Below, in pieces: positions 44,941 to 52,888 of a DNA stretch of 64,000 nt. The DNA is from Oscillospiraceae bacterium (GTDB lineage Bacteria > Bacillota > Clostridia > Lachnospirales > Lachnospiraceae), in contig JAETOO010000001.1 of NCBI GenBank assembly GCA_021771715.1, positions 372,001 through 436,000 of the forward strand. Direction: 5' to 3'. The position numbers and the translations under genes are program-made. The notes under the pieces were generated by a model. That model searched no databases and was not told the DNA's origin. It was given only the letters and a program-made list of their open reading frames with translations. Within the stretch, counting starts at the first letter, position 1. Each line of letters begins with the position of its first letter.

Positions 44941-45118
44941 TTGCCTTGAATGGCGTAAAATATTATCACAATATGACTTGCTTGCCTTGAAGGGCTTAAA
45001 AATACTATCGCAATATGACTTGCTTGCCTTTAAGAACGCAAAAATACTATCACAATATAACTTTGCTTGCCTTGAAGGGCGCAGGAATATTAGAACAATA
45101 GGAGTCACTTGACTGGTC
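44941..45118. repeat. 41-43-bp tandem repeat array, four units plus a partial
   Basis: Units start TTGCCTTGAA or close at 44941, 44982, 45024 and 45067, with a decayed fifth at 45109. Each has a conserved 5' block (TTGCCTTGAAGGGC) and an AT-rich block (AATACTATCACAATAT). The array follows the HIT gene. On the minus strand it is open and gives 14-residue repeats (LKASKSYCDSIF), but that frame overlaps the HIT gene. The remaining spacer to 45297 shows nothing else. Confidence 0.8.
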
Positions 45119-45297
45119 AGTCGTAGAATCTTAACGTAAAAAGGGGAGTACCTGAAGAAAGCTATGCGAATAATGGCCACAAAGCCCTATACAACCTACA
45201 TTTTCAATGGATTACAAATAACTGGAACAAAGGATCTGACTTTTTTGTAAATACATCATCGAAACAGTTGAAAGGAATTACAAGTCTACGCAGAAAC

Positions 45298-45395
45298 AAG
45301 GTGCCGCAAAATTCCTCCGCTCTACAATCACTGGCATTTGTTCGATTGCTCGTACACCAGTCGTTGCAGCCGCCGGCAATTTTGCAGCACCCTCT
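45298..45395. repeat. Hairpin repeat element, copy 2
   Basis: Homologous to 30491-30589 over about 98 bp: GGTGCCGCAAAATT at the left arm, AATTTTGCAGCACC at the right, with the same core including ACAATCACTGGCATT and CGTACACCAG. It starts 13 nt past the stop of the GH51 gene on the minus strand, where it can act as its terminator. Confidence 0.8.
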
Positions 45396-45407
45396 CTTTA
45401 TGTTCCT

Positions 45408-46931
45408 CTATTTCACCTGAAAACGAAGCACATTCCAGGAGTGCTTTTTCAATACGACACTGATACATCCATCGACCGGATCCGCGAGCGGCCGCTCCTG
45501 CGGTACGACGCGAAATTCATCTTCGAACGTGTTCTTCGCGTACGGGTCCTCGTCGTACAGCTCGCGCCAGCCGCAGGCGCTCAGGTCTTTGAAGGAGCGC
45601 AGCTCCAGATTCAGGGTGACATCCTCATCCATATCGCAGTTGGCCGCGAACACGGTCAGCGCGCCGGTCTCCTCATCGTACGTACAGGTCACGGTCATGC
45701 TCTCCTGCGCGCCGTGATGCTCCGTCTCCTTCGTCGGGAGGAGGGAAGACCCGCGCAGCACCTTGCCCCGCGCGTACTTCGCGGCATCCTGGAACGGGTA
45801 GTACGTCACCTGGCGGATGGCCTTGCCCTTCGGGTCGGTCGTGATCATACCGCCCTCATTGACCAGCAGCGACTGGCAGGCGATCTTCACGCGGTCCGCG
45901 TTGTTCAGGAAGGTGCACAGCAGGCCGCCGTAGATCATGGCATCCATCTCCTTGAAGCTCGCGTACTGGTATTCCTGCTGGACACCACCCGGAACTGCGC
46001 CGGTATCGGTGATGACGCCCCACTCGTCGAAGGAGATATAGATCGTCTTGTCCGAGCGCTTCTTTCCCTTTACCAGATCGCAGGCTCCCTTGACCGTATC
46101 GAGATAATTCTGCAGGTCCCGGAAAAAGAACGGGATATCCGCCTCCGTGTCAACCATCTTGTAGGCGAGCTGCTTCTTTGGATTGTAGTTGAAATACCGG
46201 TGCAGAGAGAGGTAGTCGATCGAGTCGTAGCACTCCTCGAGCACCGCCTGATCCCACACGCCGAACGGCTCATGTCCCACCTCGTTCGTGCAGCTCCCGC
46301 AGGCGATCGTCTCGACGGTCGGGTCCATCCACTTGACGATCTTTGCCGTCTCCCGGCACAGCCGCGCGTACTCCTCGGCTGTGTGCATGCAGATCTGCCA
46401 CGCTCCGTCCATCTCATTGCCCAGGCACCACAGCTTGAAGCCGTGCGGCTGCTCGACACCGTGCTCCCGGCGCTTGTCGCTCCAGTAGGTGCCGCCGGGC
46501 AGGTTGCAGTACTCCACCAGTTCTCCTGCCTCCTTCGGCGTGCCGGTTCCCAGGTTGACCGACATCAGCATCTGAATGTCCAGCTCCTTCAAAAGCGCCG
46601 CGAACTCATTTGTGCCCACCTCGTTCGTCTCCCGGACGTTCCACGCCATATCCTGCCGGACGGGGCGCTCCTCCTTCGGCCCCACGCCGTCCTTCCAGTT
46701 GTAGCCCGACACGAAATTGCCGCCCGGATAGCGGATTCCGGTCACGCCGAGCTCCCGGATCAGCTCTTTCACATCTCCGCGGAACCCGTTTGCATCCGCC
46801 GTCTCGTGCTCCGGCTCATAGATCCCGCCGTAGACACATCTCCCCAGATGCTCCACAAAGGACCCGAACATCCTTCTGTCGACCTCGCCGATCACAAAAT
46901 CCTTGTCGTAGATTACCCGTGCCTCTTTCAT
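45408..46931 (-). CDS. abfA: Alpha-L-arabinofuranosidase, GH51
   Basis: 507 aa, cytoplasmic. Removes terminal alpha-L-arabinofuranosyl residues from imported arabino-oligosaccharides. GH51 features: [38 protein letters not shown], acid/base E173 in [10 protein letters not shown] and nucleophile E303 in ISFDEWGV. Last gene of the arabinoside operon, 29 bp after GH43. Its sequence resembles the second GH51 at 59577, but they are diverged and not a recent duplication. Confidence 0.94.
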   Translation of the reverse strand: MKEARVIYDKDFVIGEVDRRMFGSFVEHLGRCVYGGIYEPEHETADANGFRGDVKELIRELGVTGIRYPGGNFVSGYNWKDGVGPKEERPVRQDMAWNVRETNEVGTNEFAALLKELDIQMLMSVNLGTGTPKEAGELVEYCNLPGGTYWSDKRREHGVEQPHGFKLWCLGNEMDGAWQICMHTAEEYARLCRETAKIVKWMDPTVETIACGSCTNEVGHEPFGVWDQAVLEECYDSIDYLSLHRYFNYNPKKQLAYKMVDTEADIPFFFRDLQNYLDTVKGACDLVKGKKRSDKTIYISFDEWGVITDTGAVPGGVQQEYQYASFKEMDAMIYGGLLCTFLNNADRVKIACQSLLVNEGGMITTDPKGKAIRQVTYYPFQDAAKYARGKVLRGSSLLPTKETEHHGAQESMTVTCTYDEETGALTVFAANCDMDEDVTLNLELRSFKDLSACGWRELYDEDPYAKNTFEDEFRVVPQERPLADPVDGCISVVLKKHSWNVLRFQVK

Positions 46932-46960
46932 AAACGTCTGCTCCTCCTCTCTCTTCCACT

Positions 46961-49255
46961 CTACTTTACCACCAGCTCCATCACCACTCGCTCGCTGCCC
47001 TCCGGCAGATCGCGCTCTGGTGTCATTTCCAGGTACGGCAATCCGCTCTTTGCCCAGTGCACGCGGCGGATTCCCGGCTGGCGCTGCAGCGTCCTGTCCT
47101 GCGCGTCGTGCGGGATTGCGTGGTAAACCATCAGGTCATCCCCGGTGTCCGGGTCCTTTACAAAATTGTTGTGGCCCGGGCCGTACTCGCCCGGCACGCT
47201 CTCCTTGGTCAGCAGCGGGTACGGAATCCACGTCCAGTTCTCCTGCCGCAGCAGATCGGCTCCGCTCTTCGCGCGCAGCACTCCCACGTCATAGAGATCT
47301 CCCATACCGGTCGACGACCCGGAGACGGTCACGAACAGCTCATCCATGTGCCGCAGCAGATACGGGCCCTCGTCCACCTCTGTCTCGTAACGGTCCCAGC
47401 CGTACATCGGGCGCACCACGCAGCACGGCTCACTCGTCAGCCGATAGGGCTCCTTCTGATCAACCGTCGCGATGTAAATGTCCGCCGTCCCGGCCTCAAG
47501 CGCTCCGGTGTCGTAGCACATCTTCCGGTCCGACCACATCACATAGTCCTTCCCGCCGTCCCGGAAATACGTCATGTCGAGCGAGATGCCGCCCTCTGTC
47601 AGCAGGGAGCCGTCCCTTTTCACACAGAGCTGCGGCGCCTCCCAGGAGGCCGGATCCGCCGGATCTCCCTTGCACCGCAGGATGCAGGATTTCACCTGCT
47701 CCCAGTCCCCGTTCTCGCACAGCGCAGTGAACAGGTACAGCACACCATCGATCTCGTGCAGCTCCGCCGCCCAGGTGCCCACATAGCGCACGCCCGGATT
47801 CAGCGGCACACGGTAAATCACCACCGGCTCCGCCGCAAATGTGCCCTCGACCGTGTCCGCAATCCGGAGCTGAATGCTCTGTGAACCGGACGACGAGAGA
47901 TAGTATTTTCCACGGTACTCGGTCACGCAAGGGTCCGACATCCCCACAAAGTCCTTCGGTTCATCCGGCAGAAATTTGAGCGGAAGCGGAAACTCCCAGC
48001 GCTTCTGCCGAATCGTGCCCGGAATCTTCCAGACTCCCGGCCTCGACACATCCACCCGCGCCAGCGCCTCCGGATCCCAGCACACCTGCTTTTCGTGCGT
48101 CGATCCATCGCTGTAGCGGCACACCGCGCCCGGGAGACACGCAGCGGAATCGCTCATTACGTCCGACGCCATCTCACCTGAGGTGTCATTCGCTGCTCTG
48201 TATGCGCTCTCTCCCGCAAGGTTCGCCGATGTTCCGCGCTCTCTCTTATCTACCGGGTGATCTGCCGGCACGCACGCCTCCAGGTCAGTCCCTGTCTCTG
48301 GAAGTGCCTTCCCGACCGGCCACTCCAGCCGAATCGGCTCGACGCCGACAAAGCGGATCTCATCGAAATAGCCGCACAGCGTCTCCTTCTCCTCCTGCGT
48401 TATCTCAATCACATTTCCGGGCACACAACCCTCGATCCCGAAATCGCCTGCCTGCATACCGTCTGTCGCCGGGCTGCACACCTCCGAGCCGCGCACACCT
48501 GCGCCGCACACATCCGTTCCTTGCACACCTACGCTGCACACATCCGTTCCTTGCACACCTGCGCCGCACACATCCGCTTTCTGCGCACCTGCACCGCACA
48601 CCTCCGAGCCTTGCGCACCTGCGCCGCACGCATCCGTCTCCTGCGCATCCAGTTCCAGCCTCCGCGCCTCGAGCGCAAAGCACTTCTCCACCCGGACATC
48701 CGCCTCCGCACCGCAGTCTTCCCCCGGCGTCAGCTCCTCCATCCGAGCCGTTTTCCCGTCCGCACGGCACAAGCTGCTGCAGGATCCGCCCCAGAGCCCG
48801 GATTCCGTCTCCCATTCCACATAGTAGGCGCCTGTCTCCGCCTCGTACCGGCAGCGCGGCCTGCGCACCTCTTCCCCGGCCAGCCGCACAAACACCGGCT
48901 CCTCGTAGTGCACCAGATCCTTCGAGTGATACACGGCCATACAGCCGCACCGTTCCGAGTCAGCCGCGTTCCGGTTGCGGCGCACCGCACTCACGAAGAA
49001 GGAGCCGTCCGCCGCCCGGAAGATCCACGGGTCCACCAGCGTCTTTGTCACCCCGACAAACGCGTTTTCTGCAAAGGATGATTTTGCAAACAGAATCCCC
49101 GTATTGTTCCGAAGCGGCCGGAAGCTGCACCCGTCGTCACTGACTGCCAGGTGCACCGCATGCTCCCAGTCACAGTTGTAGCCCTTATGCCCCGGATAAT
49201 TGTGCTCCGGGTAGCAGCCCTCTCCCCGCTTGGTATAACATAGTAAATACGCCAT
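46961..49255 (-). CDS. GH43-like beta-xylosidase/arabinofuranosidase with two propeller-like halves
   Basis: 764 aa, no signal peptide. The N-terminal part (1-190) has propeller blades (WEHAVHLAVSDDGCSF; TLVDPWIFRAADGSFFVSAVRRN) and the C-terminal part (about 420-764) has the GH43-type core (MSDPCVTEYRGKYYLSSSGSQ; GTWAAELHEIDGVLYLFTA; VDEGPYLLRHMDELFVTVSGS). Between them, residues 201-260 are six 10-residue Cys-containing repeats (type GAGVQGTDVC), followed by a low-complexity linker. Catalytic Asp, Asp and Glu are probably in DPCVTE, the middle acidic segments and VDEGP, but I cannot assign them firmly. Acts with abfA on imported arabino- or xylo-oligosaccharides. Confidence 0.78.
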   Translation of the reverse strand: MAYLLCYTKRGEGCYPEHNYPGHKGYNCDWEHAVHLAVSDDGCSFRPLRNNTGILFAKSSFAENAFVGVTKTLVDPWIFRAADGSFFVSAVRRNRNAADSERCGCMAVYHSKDLVHYEEPVFVRLAGEEVRRPRCRYEAETGAYYVEWETESGLWGGSCSSLCRADGKTARMEELTPGEDCGAEADVRVEKCFALEARRLELDAQETDACGAGAQGSEVCGAGAQKADVCGAGVQGTDVCSVGVQGTDVCGAGVRGSEVCSPATDGMQAGDFGIEGCVPGNVIEITQEEKETLCGYFDEIRFVGVEPIRLEWPVGKALPETGTDLEACVPADHPVDKRERGTSANLAGESAYRAANDTSGEMASDVMSDSAACLPGAVCRYSDGSTHEKQVCWDPEALARVDVSRPGVWKIPGTIRQKRWEFPLPLKFLPDEPKDFVGMSDPCVTEYRGKYYLSSSGSQSIQLRIADTVEGTFAAEPVVIYRVPLNPGVRYVGTWAAELHEIDGVLYLFTALCENGDWEQVKSCILRCKGDPADPASWEAPQLCVKRDGSLLTEGGISLDMTYFRDGGKDYVMWSDRKMCYDTGALEAGTADIYIATVDQKEPYRLTSEPCCVVRPMYGWDRYETEVDEGPYLLRHMDELFVTVSGSSTGMGDLYDVGVLRAKSGADLLRQENWTWIPYPLLTKESVPGEYGPGHNNFVKDPDTGDDLMVYHAIPHDAQDRTLQRQPGIRRVHWAKSGLPYLEMTPERDLPEGSERVVMELVVK
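48476..48655 (-). repeat. 30-bp in-frame tandem repeat, six units, in the GH43 gene
   Basis: Six consecutive units encode residues 201-260, each ending in Cys (DAC, EVC, DVC, DVC, DVC, EVC). Regular Cys every 10 residues in a cytoplasmic enzyme is odd. Confidence 0.85.
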
Positions 49256-49282
49256 TGCTCTCCCAGTCCTCCAAATGTTGTC

Positions 49283-50152
49283 TTATCCTTTGATTCCAGA
49301 CGTCGCCTGCCCTGCCACGAAATACTTCTGCCCGAAGATGTACAGCACGAGCATCGGGAGCATCGACACCGTCGCCGCCGTGAACGCCAGGCTGTACTCC
49401 GATGTCCGGTCGCCGATGAACATCGCCAGTCCGTTTGACAGCGTCCGCATGTCCGTCGCGCTCGACACCAGCAGCGGCCAGAGCAGATCGTTCCAGCAGT
49501 TGTTGATGCTCAGCAGAAATACCGTGATCATCGCCGGCCGGATCAACGGCAGCATGATCTTCCAGAAAATACCGAACTCTCTCATTCCGTCGATGCGGGC
49601 CGCGTCCTCCAGATCCTTGGGCAGTCCCTGGAATGCGGACCGGCACAGGAAAATCCAGTAAGCGGAGGCCACCTTCGGAATAATCAGGCCCCAGAAGGTA
49701 TTCAGCCACCCAAGGTAGTAGACCTCCAGGTACAGCGGCACCATGATCACCTGGAACGGTATCATCATAGTCGCTAAGAACAAAAGAAACAAGACATTTT
49801 TTCCCTTAAATTCAAATCGTGCAAACGCGTACCCGGCGAGCGCATTGACAAACATGCCCGGAATCGTGCAGCCGACCGCATAGATGACGGTATTCTTCGT
49901 CAGGTTCAGGAAATCAATGCTCGAGAGCACACGTCTCCAGTTCTCCGCCAGCGCATTTGCCACCGGGAAAAACTTCGGCGGATACTGCATGACCTCCGTA
50001 TCTGTCTTGAACGAACCCAGGCACATCCAGATGAGCGGAGCCAGCAGCAGAAAGGCGAAAATGCAGAGCATGATAAAGATCGGAAGATATTTTACTCCGT
50101 TTTTCACCCGGACATTCGACACACTTTTAGTTCTGACCAATCCCTTTTCCAT
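49283..50152 (-). CDS. Arabinoside ABC transporter permease, MalG type (CUT1)
   Basis: 289 aa. Six membrane segments; EAA loop EDAARIDGMREFGIFWKIMLP. Similar to AraQ-type permeases by position and family. 27 bp before GH43 and 14 bp after the MalF-type gene. Confidence 0.92.
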   Translation of the reverse strand: MEKGLVRTKSVSNVRVKNGVKYLPIFIMLCIFAFLLLAPLIWMCLGSFKTDTEVMQYPPKFFPVANALAENWRRVLSSIDFLNLTKNTVIYAVGCTIPGMFVNALAGYAFARFEFKGKNVLFLLFLATMMIPFQVIMVPLYLEVYYLGWLNTFWGLIIPKVASAYWIFLCRSAFQGLPKDLEDAARIDGMREFGIFWKIMLPLIRPAMITVFLLSINNCWNDLLWPLLVSSATDMRTLSNGLAMFIGDRTSEYSLAFTAATVSMLPMLVLYIFGQKYFVAGQATSGIKG

Positions 50153-50166
50153 CCTTGTCCGCCTCC

Positions 50167-51072
50167 TTAATCGTCTGAAGTCTTGTTCATAATCGCGTAC
50201 ATAATGACGGTGATAATCATGATAAATACGAACAGCACCTCACTCATGGCCGTCGCGTACCCCATCTTGTCCAGCGAATTGAACGCAGTGTCATAGATAT
50301 AGACTACAAGTGTCGTCGTCGTCCGGCTTGGGCCTCCCCGTGTCAGCGTGTACACAATGTCGAACATCTGCAGAGAACCGATGATGCGCGTCATCAGAAG
50401 GAACCAGAACGACGGCATGATGCCGGGAAGCGTCACGTAGAAAAACTGGTTGATCTTGCCGGCCCCGTCGATCGCGGAGGCCTCGTACAGAGACTCCGGG
50501 ATATTCTGGATCGCCGAGACCAGGATGATCGTGGAGATACCGAAAGTCTTCCAGATCGCGACGAACACGACGACGTACAGCGCCGTGCCGGTGTTATTTA
50601 ACAAATTGACATCGGAAAATCCGAGCAGCTTCAGCCAGTAGGTAAAAATACCAATGTTCGAGTGCAGCACCAACTGCCAGGTCACACCGACCGTCACCGC
50701 CGACGCGATGACCGGCAGGAAGTAGATGCTACGGAACAGCTTGTTCCACGGCGTGTTTTTCGCCAGCAGCGCGGACAGCACCACGCCGATCACCATCTGC
50801 AGCGGAATCTCGACCAGCGTGTACTTCAGCGTGATCGTTACACTCTGCAGGAACCGCCGGTCCGTAAAGATCTTCGTGTAATTGTCCAGCCCGACAAACT
50901 TCGCCTTTGACAGATCGACACCCATCTTCTGCGTGCTGATATAAAATGAAGCGAGCAGCGGGATCAGGCAGAACACAATCAGCAGGATGCCCGCAGGCGC
51001 GATGTAGAGATACGCAGTTCTCTGCCGGCGCTGCTCAAGGGATATAGACTTTTTCTTTCCTGTAGCGCTCAT
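50167..51072 (-). CDS. Arabinoside ABC transporter permease, MalF type (CUT1)
   Basis: 301 aa from MSATGKKKSISLEQRRQRTA at 51072, with AAAGGAGGAG upstream. The frame is open to 51258, but the extra 62 residues translate a 36-bp tandem repeat and lack a ribosome site. Six membrane segments, EAA motif YEASAIDGAGKINQFFYVTLP. AraP-like by family and operon. Confidence 0.92.
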   Translation of the reverse strand: MSATGKKKSISLEQRRQRTAYLYIAPAGILLIVFCLIPLLASFYISTQKMGVDLSKAKFVGLDNYTKIFTDRRFLQSVTITLKYTLVEIPLQMVIGVVLSALLAKNTPWNKLFRSIYFLPVIASAVTVGVTWQLVLHSNIGIFTYWLKLLGFSDVNLLNNTGTALYVVVFVAIWKTFGISTIILVSAIQNIPESLYEASAIDGAGKINQFFYVTLPGIMPSFWFLLMTRIIGSLQMFDIVYTLTRGGPSRTTTTLVVYIYDTAFNSLDKMGYATAMSEVLFVFIMIITVIMYAIMNKTSDD

Positions 51073-51121
51073 GATACTCCTCCTTTTCCAGAACTCCCGG
51101 TTCACAGAACAGACGGCTGCC

Positions 51122-51250
51122 AAAACGGAATCGCCAGGGTATCCGAATCCGGCTCCCAAAACGAGATCACCGGGGCTTCCGAATCCGGCTCCTAAAACGG
51201 GATCACTGGAACATCCGCTCGGGAACGCCAAAACGGGGATGCCGGAACTC
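51122..51250. repeat. 36-bp tandem repeat, three units plus a partial, in the SBP-permease spacer
   Basis: Units start AAAACGG or AAAACGAG at 51122, 51158, 51194, with a partial fourth at 51230. Units two and one share TCCGAATCCGGCTCC. The partial fourth unit is one arm of the hairpin at 51233-51264, so the array may have grown from that hairpin. Confidence 0.8.
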
Positions 51251-51264
51251 TCCGACACCCCCGT
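51233..51264 (-). promoter_or_regulatory. Stem-loop with T4 between arabinoside SBP and permease genes
   Basis: ACGGGGATGCCGG (51233-51245) pairs with 51252-51264 (11 of 13), and on the minus strand TTTT follows. A partial terminator or processing structure that would favour SBP expression. Confidence 0.6.
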
Positions 51265-51342
51265 CTCCGACTGATGGATCTTATCCTATTCCGTATCCGT
51301 CGGCAGCCTAATCAAGACAAGCCTTTGAACCGATGTTTATGT

Positions 51343-52674
51343 TCAATAATACTCGGAAATGTAGTCCTCCAGATCCGCCTGGTAGTTCACGAAGAACTCC
51401 TGCACGTCATCGTACGTCGGATCCGTCGGTCCGTTGAACAGCCAATCCTGCACGAAATCGGTCTGGCAGCTCGCCGCATCGCTGTAAGCAAGGTTGCCCG
51501 GAGCGGTGAACATCTGAACCTGAGCGGTCTCGCTCGGCGTCAGGTCTGCAAGGATCTGAACTGCCTGGTACTCTTCGCTGTTCGAGGTCGGAAGGTATGC
51601 ATTCAGGTAGCACATAGAAATCGACCACTCTGCATTCGGCGTCACGTTGCTGTAATCCACATCGTTCGTCGTCTCGCATGCAGCCAGGCCCGAGCCGGTC
51701 ATCCACCACTCGATGAACTTCTGAGCAGCCGCTGCCTCCTCGTCCGTAGCGGAGGTTGTGAGCATGAAGCTCGCCATATCTGCCAGAGCGTACTCCTTCT
51801 GATCCTCGCCGGTAACGGTCGGGAGCATTGCCACGCCGTAGTTGACACCGGAAGCATCCAGAGAACCCTTGAGCCATCCGCCGTTCGTCATGACGCCGAT
51901 CTGGCCGGCAGCCATCATGGAATCGATGTCCTGCTCCTGCGGGTTGTAGCCCTTGTCATACAGGTTCTTCATCCAGATCATCGAATCTGCAAATGCCTGA
52001 TTCTCCAGAAGGTTCGCCTTGAAGCCGTTCTCCTCGTCGCCCTCGATCAGGTAGCCGGTGCCAAAGCGCTGGATCACGGACTGGTTCTGGCCGTTGTAGC
52101 AGTAGAACAGGCCGGAGCCGTAGATCGGGTTGTCATCTGTGGAGAGTGCGCTGACCGCCTCAGCCGCTGCCGTCCACTCGTCAAACGTCGTCGGAACCTT
52201 CTCAACGCCTGCCTGCTCGAACAGATCCTTATTGTAATACATCATGTAAGTGCTGATCTGGAACGGGATGCCGTAGAGCGTGTCGTCATTGTAGCACATG
52301 CTCATGTAAGCCGGGGAGAAATCCTCCTCCTTCAGGCTCGTGTTCTCCCAGATATCACCCATGTCGCGCAGATAGCTGCCGTAGCGATTGATCTCGTTCG
52401 TGCTCAGAAGGATCAGGTCTGCCGCCTCTCCGGTCGGAAGGCTGGTCTGAAGCATATCAGAGAAGGAGGTCGTGCGGGTCATATCCACGTATACATCCTC
52501 ACTCTCCTCGTTGAACTTATTCACGAGTGCCTCCAGCGTATCGCCGTCGCCGCCCGTCCAGCTGTTCCAGAATACCACGGTCGTCTTCTCCTCCGCTGCG
52601 TTCGCAACGAGAGCTGCACTGCCTGTCGTCATCACCATACTAAGAGCCAGTGCCATACAAATCTGTTTTTTCAT
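51343..52674 (-). CDS. Arabinoside-binding protein of ABC transporter (SBP family 1)
   Basis: 443 aa from MKKQICMALALSMVMTTGSA at 52674, with CAGGAGGATC upstream. Signal peptide to about ANA/AEE, no lipobox. Mature part TTVVFWNSWTGGDGDTLEALVNKFNEES is typical of SBP family 1. Nearest functional analogue by operon context is AraN of Bacillus subtilis; ligand is inferred from the GH43 and GH51 genes downstream. Confidence 0.9.
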   Translation of the reverse strand: MKKQICMALALSMVMTTGSAALVANAAEEKTTVVFWNSWTGGDGDTLEALVNKFNEESEDVYVDMTRTTSFSDMLQTSLPTGEAADLILLSTNEINRYGSYLRDMGDIWENTSLKEEDFSPAYMSMCYNDDTLYGIPFQISTYMMYYNKDLFEQAGVEKVPTTFDEWTAAAEAVSALSTDDNPIYGSGLFYCYNGQNQSVIQRFGTGYLIEGDEENGFKANLLENQAFADSMIWMKNLYDKGYNPQEQDIDSMMAAGQIGVMTNGGWLKGSLDASGVNYGVAMLPTVTGEDQKEYALADMASFMLTTSATDEEAAAAQKFIEWWMTGSGLAACETTNDVDYSNVTPNAEWSISMCYLNAYLPTSNSEEYQAVQILADLTPSETAQVQMFTAPGNLAYSDAASCQTDFVQDWLFNGPTDPTYDDVQEFFVNYQADLEDYISEYY

Positions 52675-52719
52675 AAGCCTTTGATCCTCCTGTTTTTTGT
52701 TTTTGTGCAACATGAACAA

Positions 52720-52735
52720 AACACATCGGTGTGTT
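52720..52735. promoter_or_regulatory. 16-bp palindrome, probable LacI-type operator of the arabinoside operon
   Basis: AACACA-TCGG-TGTGTT, perfect arms. It lies about 20-35 nt downstream of the predicted transcription start, a classic repressor position. The regulator encoded at 53374-54369 is the natural candidate. Confidence 0.55.
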
Positions 52736-52761
52736 CACGTGTACGCATTTAAGATGGATTC

Positions 52762-52790
52762 ATCATAGCACCGAGTATTGCTTCTGTCAA
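52762..52790 (-). promoter_or_regulatory. Promoter of the arabinoside operon
   Basis: Minus strand TTGACA (52785-52790), 17-nt spacer ending TGC, TATGAT (52762-52767). Close to full consensus, so tight repression is expected. Confidence 0.8.
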
Positions 52791-52888
52791 TAGCGTTTTG
52801 GATATTTTTTTCTTTTCTGTCATTATTGCAGTGGGCATCTTGACGGTTAATATTCTCTAGGCCCCCGCTCTTTATCACACACAACTAA

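Noticed and set aside
44773-45180. A 135-codon minus-strand frame with 14-residue repeats over the tandem array.
   Set aside because: It overlaps the conserved end of the HIT gene in antisense and reflects the repeat; kept only as a repeat observation.
50167-51258. Long N-terminal extension of the arabinoside MalF-type protein from 51258.
   Set aside because: It only translates the 36-bp tandem repeat; AAAGGAGGAG precedes the ATG at 51072.
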